NCBI GenBank assembly: GCA_905221605.1
Contig: CAJNDS010001890.1
Coordinates: 1 to 64,000 of the forward strand
Origin: Symbiodinium natans
Taxonomy: Eukaryota > Sar > Dinophyceae > Suessiales > Symbiodiniaceae
Reading direction: 5' to 3'
Length of the DNA: 64,000 bases
Of the stretch, positions 30,157-39,793 are shown one piece after another. Under the pieces are notes generated by a model that did not search any database, was not told the origin of the DNA, and was given only the letters and a program-made list of their open reading frames with translations. The position numbers and the translations under genes were made by a program. Every line of letters starts with the position of its first letter. Position 1 is the first letter of the stretch.

Positions 30157-30268
30157 CTTTTTGAAGGGCTGTTGCAGCTCGTGGACATTGTCAAAATCAC
30201 ATTCCTATAAACACCACAAAAAGTTGTATTTTGAAGGACTGTTGCAGCTCGTGGACATGGTCAAAATT
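30157..30268 (+). repeat. 70-bp period direct duplication
   Basis: TTTTGAAGGGCTGTTGCAGC at 30159 and TTTTGAAGGACTGTTGCAGC at 30229 start two copies that continue through TCGTGGACAT.GTCAAAAT. Confidence 0.9.
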
Positions 30269-30438
30269 CTGAGTGAATCATATGCAATCTCCATTTATCC
30301 TGGCCCTGGGGGTTGAAGCAAACCCTGAGGTGTGTACATTGATACCGCCCTGCCGCAAACGGGGGTTTGACTGACTTGCTCATGGAGGGCGGGGCCTTTC
30401 CCACAATCTAAGCCCCAAAAGCCCAGAAGCTCTAAACC

Positions 30439-30537
30439 TTGGGATGTTCCCCCTTATACTAACAGTCCTTAATGAGATTTTTACAGGGGTACTATAATCC
30501 CTATGAAGGACTGTTAGTATAAGGGGGAACATCCCAA
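30439..30537 (+). mobile_element. TTGGGATGTTCCCCC-family element, copy 3
   Basis: Best-preserved copy. The arm TTGGGATGTTCCCCCTTATA with CTAACAGTCCTT pairs with AAGGACTGTTAG and TATAAGGGGGAACATCCCAA, perfect over about 32 bp. The centre is GGGGTACTATAATCCCTAT. Flanked by AAACC on the left and CCTAAACCC on the right, i.e. heptamer sequence. Confidence 0.92.
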
Positions 30538-30710
30538 CCTAAACCCGACTAAGGTTTTAGCCCCAAAGGCCCTCGAACCACAAAGTTCTGGGTGGCGAGC
30601 TTCTCAAAGCAAGGTGTGCTGCGAATCCCGAAGCCTGCCTACTCCGCAACCTCAACAGTTTCGGCACAGTTGGGGACCGGGCGGGCCAAACCCCGGAAAG
30701 CTTCAAGCAA

Positions 30711-30840
30711 CTTTAGGGGGTTCAGGGTTTGGGGTTCAGGGTTTGGGGGGTTTCGGATTTCAGGGTTGACCCTAAACCCTAGACCCCAGACCCTAAACCC
30801 CAAACCCTAAACCCCCGACCCTAGACCCTAAACCCCAACC
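30711..30840. repeat. TTTAGGG-to-CCCTAAA head-to-head junction
   Basis: A degenerate plus-sense array (TTCAGGG, TTTGGGG) changes into a minus-sense array at 30762-30774. The junction is AGGGTTGACCCT, a 5-bp palindrome around TG. Confidence 0.85.
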
Positions 30841-32816
30841 CTTGCCAAGCAACACTTCGCAGGATTCGATGAACTTCCTTGCACTTCGAGCGATGGGAAA
30901 CTGAAGCCTAAACCCTCAAGAGCTGGGGTAGTGCATGCTCTGAGCACGGCTGCAGGAATTACAGTAGGGTCTCTTTTTGTTTTTTTGTTGGAGGGGGGGG
31001 AATCTTGGGGTTTAGGGGTTTAGGGTTTCATAAAGTGACTGGCTTTCAGGTTGAGATGCAACCCTGCATTGGGACTCCTTTGCAGTCAACTTATGCCACC
31101 AAATTCGCGTCTCAATGCGCGAGCCCCAAACCCGAAGAGATGCAATATCATGGGCTCTGGGCGTTTTGGCCAAAACTCCTGTCAGGGTGGACCAGAGACA
31201 TTGCATGCAGTTCTTCCCAAGAAACGTATTCTACCCGTTTCGAGAGAAGCTGCATAAGATGAAGAGGGACCGGGGATGTATCGATAACCTGTGACCGATG
31301 CGCACTTAGACATTGGGACGAAGAGTAGGTGTCTGTAGGAATGCGGACATACCCCAGGCACACCTATAAGCTCGACTGGCTTTGCTTATCTTCTTCAGTC
31401 CCAACTCAGTGGGAACTAGGAGCCCCAGAGTACCGGGGGATTGTGGGCTTGCATCAAGATCGTAGGCTCTCGTGCAAGCACTTTCCAGAATCTTCGCCTG
31501 CTTCCGATTGCCTGTTTCGGTGGGACTGCTTTCGGGGCTTGCGCAGCTCACGCATTCAAACAAACAACTCGGAGCGGTACAAAGCCTCAAGCTCTCGACC
31601 CGAACAGCGACGCACCCACGCCTCTGTGTTAAGTGTTCAGCCACGGAACAAGGCCCAAATGCCCGGTCCTAAATCGACCTAGGGCCCGCTGTTGTTTGCG
31701 AAATCAGTGCAACCCTTTTGCAACCCAACCACCAGACCCCCTCCCCCCTCCCCCCCCCCACCCCCCCAAAAAAAAAAGCACAGGGCCCTTGGTGTTTAGG
31801 GTTTAGGTCAACCGAACCCTAAACCCCACCTCCTAAGCCCATGCGGCCTTTGGTTTTGAGAGCTGCAGGGACTAATTCTTGCGCCAAGCAGCACGAAGCG
31901 TCCCCAGGGCACAGAGCCTCGAAGGGGGGCATGGTTTAGTGTTGAAGATTTATTATAGAGTTCTAGCTTTTGGGGCCTCGAAGGAGGTGGTTGGAAAGGC
32001 CTGTAGAGCAACGTTTGGGGCTTGAGGTTTAAGGCTTTTGGGTTTTGGGGGCTTGGTGGTTTAGGGTTATTGCCACTTGCCTAGCTGACTTCGTGGTGCT
32101 GTCTAAGGTGTAGGCTTCAGGGAGCAAGAAACGAGTTCCTGTTCAGGAACTTGAATGAGGTGGCAACTTGTTGTAGACTCTTATTTACATTATCAAAACT
32201 GGAAGTAAACATATTTTTTCATATTCCTTAGCAAGAACCCAGGAAATGCAGGCGCCGAGCCTGGTGGATTGTAGAAGCGCTCCATGACCATGTTGCGCTG
32301 AGCAGGAGTGAGGCCTTCGGCAAACTCCCCAGATTTCCCGAAAACGCCTTGAGTGAGTAATATCTCCTGATGATAGTAGACTCCTTTACAAAGTTTGAAG
32401 GAACATGCCTTATCTTAGCTAAGAGGCTTAGGAAAGTCGACATTGCTTAAGTAAGGAAAACCTTTGAACCAAACCTTAAACCATAGTTCATTGCCGGAGT
32501 ACATTCCTTAATTTACGATAGGGGCTTTGGAGGCCGCTTGCTGCCAGGATTCCAAAGCCCGAACGAAGTCCTGAACCCGAAGCCTTGAACTTGTGAACCC
32601 TTTGTTGGCAGCGGTTTTTCAAGGGTCTAGGGAATTTTGTCTCTCATGGTTGGGTGCCAGTTTGGCGCTGAGGCTGCAGAGTCTTGGGATTCTTCTCGGA
32701 TTATAAAGGCCTAGGCTGGGATTAGGATGGAGTACTAGAGGGTTCATAGGTAGTTCTGAATACTGTGGAAGCACCTCAAAAAAGACTATGATCACGACAG
32801 CTGCCCCGACTTAACC
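30841..32816. other. Longest nearly heptamer-free complex interval
   Basis: Only brief heptamer fragments at 31009-31029, 31790-31820 and 32057-32068, plus a C/A homopolymer stretch at 31737-31780. Frames of 60-117 codons are open on both strands at 31301-31682, without motifs. If a gene exists in this window this is one of the better places to look. Confidence 0.4.
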
Positions 32817-32890
32817 CCCTAAACCCTAAACCCTAAACCCTAAACCCTAAACCCTAAACCCTAAACCCTAAACCCTAAACCCTAAACCCC
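32817..32890 (-). repeat. Interstitial CCCTAAA array
   Basis: About 10 pure units. Confidence 0.97.
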
Positions 32891-33017
32891 CTGACCTCTG
32901 GGCGAAAATGCAGGGTCTTGCGTCCCTGGGGTCGTAGGGCTCAAGGTTCCCAACCCCAAGCCAAGCTGGCCTCTAAACCCTAAACCCGAAACCCTAAACC
33001 CGTCAAGAAATATGCAC

Positions 33018-33150
33018 ATATATATATATATGTATATATGTATAATGCTTCTCCGGTTTTTTTTGCATGTATTTCTTTGTATGTTTATTTGCTTATACAT
33101 GCACACACATCCTTCTTCTTTCTTTCTCTCTCTCTCTCTCTGTCTCTCTC
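33018..33150. repeat. TA and CT microsatellites
   Basis: (TA)n at 33018-33045 and (CT)n at 33113-33150. Confidence 0.93.
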
Positions 33151-33364
33151 GATGTATCTAAGTATCCGTCTAGAATTCTAGAAAATCACTACTGAAACTG
33201 TTGAACCAGGTCTTTGTGGCTAAGAGCGCTCGCGAGCTCTATAGGTAGCAAGCGAACATCTTACACAGACCCCGAACGACACACAAGAGCTTGAAGAGCT
33301 CACTTTAGCCTCGGATCTAAACCCTAAACCCTAAACCCTTTTTTTGAACCCAGGCTCTGAGCAA

Positions 33365-33451
33365 ACCCTAAACCCTAAACCCTAAACCCTAAACCCTAAA
33401 CTCTAAACCCTAAACCCTAAACCCTAAACCCTAAATCCTAAACCCTAACCT
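33365..33451 (-). repeat. Interstitial CCCTAAA array
   Basis: About 12 units with CTCTAAA and TCCTAAA variants. Confidence 0.97.
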
Positions 33452-33622
33452 CATCCGCAAGCCCCGAAGACGACAGCATCCCAAAACCCTGAACCCTGAA
33501 CTCTAAACCTTGAAACCTTTCAGCAGCACTCGAACCTTGATGTGGGTCACCGCTTTAGTTCGCACCTCATTAAGGTAGCTTTCGGCCAAGATACTCTCCA
33601 TTCGGAATTGAACCTCGGACAG

Positions 33623-33728
33623 GTTAGGGGCTTCGGGGCTTCGGGGCTTAGGGGTTTAGGGGTTGAGGGGTTTAGGGTTTAGGGTTTAGGGTTTGGGGTT
33701 TGCGGTTTGGGGTTTAGGGTTTGGGTTC
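33623..33728 (+). repeat. Mixed TTTAGGG / TTTGGGG / CTTCGGGG array
   Basis: Octamer CTTCGGGG and TTAGGGG units grade into TTTAGGG and then TTTGGGG. Confidence 0.93.
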
Positions 33729-33828
33729 AACTTCTGGGGGCCTTTAGGGTTTAGGCGTCAGGGGCTTTGGGCGCCCTGAGAAAGTCCTCGTCAACACAAA
33801 CCTAAGGGCAGCTCAAGGCCATGGACCT

Positions 33829-33865
33829 GGGGTTTAGGGTTTAGGGTTTAGGGTTTAGGGTTTAG
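33829..33865 (+). repeat. Interstitial TTTAGGG array
   Basis: About 5 units. Confidence 0.96.
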
Positions 33866-33931
33866 AAAATCTCGAGGAATTTTGGGTCGAGGGGACCCCA
33901 GTTGCTAAACTGGCCTTGAGGTTGCTCTTTT

Positions 33932-34078
33932 CTGGCTAGTTCCCAGCAGGGAATGAGGGAATGAGGTACCCTATATAATCCCCGTATAATATTGTATATA
34001 TATATACATACATACATATATATATATACATATATAATATAGGGCCCTAGTTCCCTCATTCCCTACTAAGAACCAGGG
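33932..34078. mobile_element. CTTAGTAGGGAATGAGGGA-family element, copy 1
   Basis: The left arm CTGGCTAGTTCCCAGCAGGG with AATGAGGGA pairs with TCCCTCATTCCCTACTAAGA and ACCAGG on the right. The interior is TA/CATA-rich (TATATATATACATACATACA), so this copy has gained a microsatellite. Related copies are at 44431 and 55809. Confidence 0.85.
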
Positions 34079-34337
34079 ACTTTTTTGGTGTCTAGGGCTT
34101 AACCCCTAAAGCCTAAACCCTAAACCCTGAACCCTAAACCCTAAGATGCTCCAGGCAGAGTTTGGGAATCCTAAGGTCCGAAGGTTTTGTTTTGAGTCAG
34201 GGTCAATCGGCTTTAGGGCATCGATTTTAGGGTTTGGGCGTGCCCCTGCGGCACCTCGTTGTTCGTGAGGCCCCATTTTGCCGCAAACTCAGCAGCCTCA
34301 GCAGCATGGCAGAAAGTGGCAAAAAGTGGAGGCTTGG

Positions 34338-34456
34338 GGCTTTAAAAGCTCACCATTCAGGGTTTAGGGACTTGTCTAAACAATATGTGAGTTTAGAGGA
34401 GGCTTTAACAGCTCACTATTCAGGGACTTGTCGTACACATGTGTGAGTGTAGAGGA
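34338..34456 (+). repeat. Tandem duplication differing by one telomeric heptamer
   Basis: Copy 1 (34338-34400, 63 bp) and copy 2 (34401-34456, 56 bp) share GGCTTTAA.AGCTCAC.ATTC, AGGGACTTGTC and TGTGAGT.TAGAGGAG. Copy 1 has CATTCAGGGTTTAGGGACTT where copy 2 has TATTCAGGGACTT, a clean 7-bp GGGTTTA difference. Confidence 0.93.
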
Positions 34457-35391
34457 GAAAGCTGGCAAAGTTTAGGGCCACAAGGACATGAAGGCTGTGA
34501 CCCTAGGTAAGGTGGTGAATGTCTAAAAGTCTAAAAGCTCCTAAGCCTTCATTTCGTCGCGCCAGGGCAACAGTGTTGAGCTGAGGGCCTTTCTTTTTCA
34601 CGTCTCTCGCGCACTCTCACGACGCAACAAGCATGGCAAAGAAGATCTCTACCAAAGACGGGTGCTGAAAGGAAGCCCGCACTCACTACACAAATCAAAC
34701 AGGCTATGGGACAGATGGGCAACTCCCAACCTATGGGTACACCCCCTATACCCCCCAAAAAATCTTAATCCCCTAACCCCAAACCCTCAACATCCCTAAA
34801 CCCTAAGGAACCCCCTCCTCCCCCCAGGATCAGGCCTGCTTGCGCTGCCCAGGAGGCCAGGGAATGCTCTCCTTCATAGCGGGAGAGGTGGAGGTGCGGG
34901 AGGGTTTAGGGTTTTAGGGTTTATGAAAGTCAGAAAGTGAGAGTCAGAGAGTCAGAGAAGTCAGAGAAGTCAGAGAAGTCAGAGAGTCACAGGAGGAGGG
35001 AGGTGCGAAAGGGAGGAGGGCAGGACCCTTTTGCATGTACTGAGGACAGTGGCAGTCTGGGTTGATACAAAATGCAGAAGCAGCCCGCTCCCCGCAAAAT
35101 TTAGCCTAGCTGCCGACTCTGCCGCTGCCGCTGCCGCTGCCATGGCAGTGGCGTCCTGCGTCCTGGAGCGCAGACTCTCAAGCTCTTGGCAGCTCTGACT
35201 AAAGGCACGTCACGATATGCTACATGGTCTACACTTGCAAAGGTAACTTAGCCTAAGTTAAACAGCGGCTTTAGGCCTCCAAAGACTTCGCAACCTCAAG
35301 CCCCCTCTGGACCCCCCACTCAACCGTAATAACCCAAACCAAAGGCCGACCCCCTAGTTGAACCCTTAATAAACCCTGTCCCTGAGATCCA
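34457..35391. other. Complex DNA with an AGTCAGAG microsatellite
   Basis: AGTCAGAG-type repeats lie at 34924-34990 and a GCCGCT run lies near 35120-35142. The minus-strand frame 34549-34758 shows no motif. Confidence 0.5.
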
Positions 35392-35585
35392 AGACCCGGA
35401 GGGGCTGGTTGGGACAAGCAAGAAGCCCTAATAGTGGAGCCTCTTTTGGGGGTTTAGGGAGGTTTGTACTCTAACCCTACGCTCCAAACCCCTTCTCCCT
35501 TATCGACCCAGCTTTCCGCAGCAGCATCACCCCAAGAAGCGCCTCAACGCTCCCCCTTAACCCCTGAACCCTAAACCCTAAACCC
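35392..35585 (+). repeat. Dispersed duplication, copy 2 (partner at 24801)
   Basis: Nearly identical to 24801-24978 but with TTTTGGGGGTTTAGGGAGG where the partner has TTTTGGGAGG, a 9-bp gain of GGTTTAGGG inside otherwise conserved sequence. The terminal CCCTAAA array is short. Confidence 0.95.
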
Positions 35586-36004
35586 TAACCTTCGGGCTCC
35601 TCGGAAAGCCCATCTTTGCCGCCGGCTTCGGTGTACTCGGCTTGGCTCCAATCGGCCCCGCTCCAATCGGCCCCGGAGCACCGGGCTTTGGAACGCTGGG
35701 CTTTGGAACGCTGGGCTTCGGCGCAGCAACCTCTTGAGGGGTTTGGGGTTTAGGGTTTACGGTTCAGGGTTTAGGGTTTAAGGTTTAGGGTTTAGGGCTG
35801 CACTTCTCACCCTTGGCTTCCAGGCATGCGCTCTTTTGCAGCCACATTATGCTAAGATGCTTTACAGCAACTGGGAGGGACCTTCTAAACCCTCATGCCG
35901 CCAACATGGATGGCAGTGCTCTCAATCCTCAACCCTCAACCCTACACCCAAAACCCTGATGCTAAACCCTAAACCCTTTTGCATCCGGGCTTGGGGCAGT
36001 CGGC

Positions 36005-36072
36005 CTAAACCCTAAACCCTAAACCCTAAACCCTGAACCCTAAACCCTAACCCTAAACCCTAAACCCTAAAC
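36005..36072 (-). repeat. Interstitial CCCTAAA array
   Basis: About 9.5 units with CCCTGAA and a hexamer. Confidence 0.96.
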
Positions 36073-36186
36073 GAAAGGCCCAGCCACTGATTTGGGCGCC
36101 GCCGGCTTGGAGGCCGGCTTGGGCCTCGGCTCGTGGTGTGGTTTCGGGCCCCCTATGCATGGGCTGCTTGTCAGTAAGCAGCGCGT

Positions 36187-36288
36187 TGGGGTTTAGGGTT
36201 TAGGGTTCAGGGTTTAGGGTTTAGGGTCTAGGGTTTAGGGATTCAGGGTTTAGGGCTTAGGGTTTAGGATGGTTTGGGGCTTAGGGTA
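36187..36288 (+). repeat. Degenerate TTTAGGG array
   Basis: About 14 units with TTCAGGG, TCTAGGG, CTTAGGG and TATAGG variants. Confidence 0.93.
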
Positions 36289-36667
36289 TAAAGGGCACCT
36301 GAAATCGTTTGCAGAACCTCGCCCCCAAACCCCTCCCCCCAAACCTCTGTGTGCGCGTGGTGGACCTGAAAGGTCTTTCTAGCAGGATTGAGATAAGCAT
36401 GCTGAACCTCTCTGAACCCAAAGCCCTAAACCGGCTAGGGATTTTTCATCTTCGGATCTGGAGTGGAATGGAGTAGGGTTTCGGGTTCAGGGCTTAGGGT
36501 TTAGCGTTTCGGGTTTAGGGGTTTACGGGCCACGCTGCCCGTTTGGGGCTTGGTTTGGGGCTTTGATCGGAACTCAAGGGCCCGGAACACCAAAGACGAC
36601 ACATTCACTGCCTTTGTAGGTTGAAGGTTTGAGGGGTTTTGGGTAGCCACACGGGTAGTTTGCGAAA

Positions 36668-36770
36668 ATTCGGATCCCCGTTTGGGTCCTCTAAAAAGTA
36701 CGGCACCCTAACCATCAGGACCCCAAGAAAAGGTACCGTAATTTAGAGAGCTACCCATACGGTTGCGAGT
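36668..36770. repeat. Weak palindrome, possibly a decayed MITE
   Basis: TCCTCTAAAAAGTACGGCACC and GGTACCGTAATTTAGAGAGC are inverted with mismatches. Flanking ACGGGTAG and CTACCCATA also pair. Confidence 0.4.
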
Positions 36771-36818
36771 AGAGTCCCTTGACTTTCGCACGGCCTGTAA
36801 GAGAGGTTTTTGCAACTA

Positions 36819-37003
36819 CCCTAAACCCTAAACCCTAAACCCTAAACCCTAAACCCTAAACCCTAAACCCTAAACCCTAAACCCTAAACCCTAAACCCTA
36901 AACCCTAAACCCTAAACCCTAGACCCTAAACCCTAAACCCTAAACCCTAAACCCTAAACCCTAAACCCTAAACCCTCACCCTAAACCCTAAACCCTAAAC
37001 CCT
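36819..37003 (-). repeat. Very long interstitial CCCTAAA array
   Basis: About 26 units (185 bp), with only a CCCTAGA, a CCCTCA and otherwise perfect heptamers. Confidence 0.98.
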
Positions 37004-37093
37004 TATTTTGGGGGGCTGGCTACTTTATAAGGGGCACCTCGAGCCACAGCAAAGGGCAAAAGGGTACCACCGCTAAGCTACAAAGTTAGGGGG

Positions 37094-37133
37094 AGGGTTT
37101 AGGGTTTAGGGTTTAGGGTTTAGGGTTTAGGGT

Positions 37134-37207
<74 letters not shown>

Positions 37208-37239
37208 GGTTTAGGGGTTAGGGGTTAGGGTTTAGGGGG
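37094..37239 (+). repeat. TTTAGGG array with homogenised GTTGAGG block
   Basis: About five TTTAGGG units, then about twelve GGGTTGA units (37131-37209), then TTTAGGGG octamers. Confidence 0.97.
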
Positions 37240-37384
37240 AAGCTCTGAGGCAGGCAGCTGAGGAGGCGGTGCTGGCGGCTCCGGGGGCACCTCCGCTGCA
37301 GGGTTTAGGGTTAGAGGGTTACAGGGTTTCAGGGTTGTAGAGTCATAGGCTTTAGGGTTTCGGGGCTTACGGCTTAGGGTGTAG

Positions 37385-37435
37385 GGGTTTAGGGTTTAAA
37401 TTAAACCCTAAACCCTAAACCCTAAACCCTAAACT
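37385..37435. repeat. Head-to-head telomeric junction
   Basis: GGGTTTAGGGTTTAA (37385-37399), one A, then TTAAACCCTAAACCC (37401-37415) form a perfect 15-nt palindrome. CCCTAAA units continue to 37435. The orientation is that expected if two telomere ends were joined. Confidence 0.95.
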
Positions 37436-37556
37436 TTGGGGTTATTGGGTTTCCGGTTTCAAGGTTTCAGGGTTGCAGGGCCCCGGAGTCGCGTTGAGTG
37501 CTTCTGGGCGGCGACCCTCCGGAGTCGCTCGGGTCGATGTAGCATACCCAGGCACC

Positions 37557-37661
37557 CCCTAAACCCTAAACCCTAAACCCTAAACCCTAAACCCTAAACC
37601 CTAAACCCTAAACCCTAAACCCTAAACCCTAAACCCTAAACCCTAAACCCTAAACCCTAAG
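37557..37661 (-). repeat. Long interstitial CCCTAAA array
   Basis: About 15 perfect units, directly followed by a truncated MITE-like element. Confidence 0.98.
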
Positions 37662-37662
37662 C

Positions 37663-37733
37663 TTGGGCTGTTCACCCTTTTTCTAAGAGTCCTTAGTAGG
37701 GATGATCGTACCCCCTACTGGGGGACATCCCAA
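37663..37733 (+). mobile_element. TTGGGATGTTCCCCC-family element, copy 4 (truncated)
   Basis: The left end TTGGGCTGTTCACCCTTTTT, AGAGTCCTTAGTAGGGATGA, and the right end CTGGGGGACATCCCAA. The right arm lacks the AAGGACTGTTAG segment. Confidence 0.75.
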
Positions 37734-37821
37734 CCTCTAAATCCTAAATCCCAGGCCGCTTGGCTTGTCGGGCTTGGCCGGTTTTGTGTGGGGGGAGGGG
37801 GCCGGGGTGGATCTGAATGAC

Positions 37822-37863
37822 TAGGGTTTAGGGTTTAGGGTTTAGGGTTTAGGGTTTAGGGTT
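37822..37863 (+). repeat. Interstitial TTTAGGG array
   Basis: About 6 pure units. Confidence 0.97.
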
Positions 37864-38273
37864 GGTGCCGCCATAAACATTGGCCTTTACGGGGGCCCTA
37901 AACCTCACTTCATCCTAAACCCTACGCAGCGCCTAGAACTCTAAACCCTGAACCCCAAACCCTTGCACTCCGGCTTCTGCTTCAGACCCAAAACCTCCTA
38001 AACCCTAAGCAAAACTCTACACCCTAAACCATGTAAAAGCAGTGGAGATCAGTGAGGTTGCTTTCTATACTTTTTGTTTGGGGGAGGGTGGATGGGTGGG
38101 TGGGTGATGGGTGGGGGGAGTCTGAATACTAAACCCCAAACCAACACAAGACTCGGAGTTCGAAGACCTTGGGCTTTAGGGTTCCTCGCAACTAGGCAAA
38201 GATGCCTCGAAGATACAGGTGTCGAGGTGATCGGCCAAATAGCGGTACTCTCCTGATCAGGGAGCCAACCACT

Positions 38274-38421
38274 CTTGGGTTCCCCTACTACCCCCCCCTC
38301 TATACTACCCCCTAGGCTCCCCCCTTAAGTCAGACTTTTTCGGGGTAATTGAGCCGAATTAAGGTTGTTTACGGGGGGAACCTAAGGAACTTAGTATAGA
38401 GGGGGGTAGTAGGGGAGCCCA
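38274..38421. mobile_element. Palindromic MITE-like element
   Basis: The left arm (TTGGGTTCCCCTACTACCCC, then CTCTATACTA) pairs with TAGTATAGAGGGGGGTAGTA and GGGGAGCCCATG on the right, about 35 bp. A second inner pair is GGCTCCCCCC with GGGGGGAACC. Single copy in the window. Confidence 0.85.
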
Positions 38422-38776
38422 TGAAACTCTACCCAAGGTGCATGAAACCCTGAACGTGAAACACCAAAACAAGCCTACTCTACCTCCCACACCCCACACC
38501 CCACACTCCACACCCCGAACCCTAAACCGTAGCGTACGAAGCCCCCTCGAGCCCAACCCTTGGCAAAAGGACCCTGAAGCAACCGTTTCGAGTTTCGGGT
38601 TCTGTGGATCCTGGTGAAGACTACACCGCCTCCACATCGTACACCTCAAGTGATCATAAAACCTCCAAACCGCATGCCCCTAAGACCATAAAGGCCAAGA
38701 CCCCTAGATCCGAAGTGAAGTCCATCGTCAGCCCCAAGCACCCCGAAACTCCTAGACACCAGCATCCCCTCATGTC

Positions 38777-38865
38777 CCTTAAACCCTAAACCTTAAACCC
38801 TAAACCCTATAAACCCCAAACCCTAAACCCCAAACCCCAAACCCCAAACCCTAAACCCTAAACCA
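38777..38865 (-). repeat. CCCTAAA / CCCCAAA array
   Basis: About 12 units. CCCCAAA units cluster in the middle. Confidence 0.96.
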
Positions 38866-39793
38866 TCCACAAATGCGCACCCCGCCTGCCCACGTGCACC
38901 CCAGAGCTTTATGTCGGCAACGGGTGGGTCGTGCTGGGCAGTCTTCTTCCTGCCACTCTGGGCTTGGGGTTTAGGGTTTAGGGTTTAGGGGCTTCGGAGT
39001 TGGGGTTTTAGAGCCCTAAACCCTGAAGCAAATTTCGATGATCCCAGATGTGCCAGCAAACTGAAACGGAACATGAACCCCCACCCCCCCCCAAAAAAAA
39101 AAACAGGAAAAGGGTACCACCACAAGTCTGCAATATGGAATCCACATTATGGAAGTAAGATCTATTTGATCGTTCCTAGTCTCCGCCTCCCATTGCCGCG
39201 CTAAACAGAGTAGGACACAAATAACCGGATGAAGGGCGAAGCCCAGCGTCCGAGGAGGGTGTCGGGTTTGGTTTAGGGCTTCGACTCTCACACTCGCGTG
39301 CAGGCAGGCTTAGGTTTAGGCTTAAGTGGGCGGCCGAGGTGCAGTGCCAGCCAGATTTGTCAGATCTCTACATTTGTGTTGCCTGATAGCCTTCGCCGCT
39401 GCAGGCACATCGCGGTGTTGGAGGTACGTCGCGGACTCGGCAATTTTGTCCCGTGACTTTCGTGGTTATGGGGTTGTGGGTTTCGGGTGTCAAGGCTGGA
39501 CGGCCCATATGTACTCCACAATTCAAGCTCCGTGACCTTGTCTAGAGTATGGACCTTCCCCCTTGCAGAGCCTTAACCCTAAACCCTAAACCCTAAACCT
39601 TAAACCCTAAACTTAAGAGAATCTTGCCGAGCCACAGACTGGAATTCCAGAAATATTTAATTAGTCATTTTTCCTTCATTCCGTCTTCATTATGTTTATC
39701 ATTTCCAACTTTCTGGTCATTCTGCACTATCGCTTTTTTTTTTTATCATTTTTTTTTATAATTTTTTTGTCATTTTTTTTATCACTTTTTTTT

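Noticed and set aside
36819-37003. True chromosome end
   Set aside because: The array is flanked on both sides by complex sequence and by further arrays in the opposite orientation, so it is interstitial.
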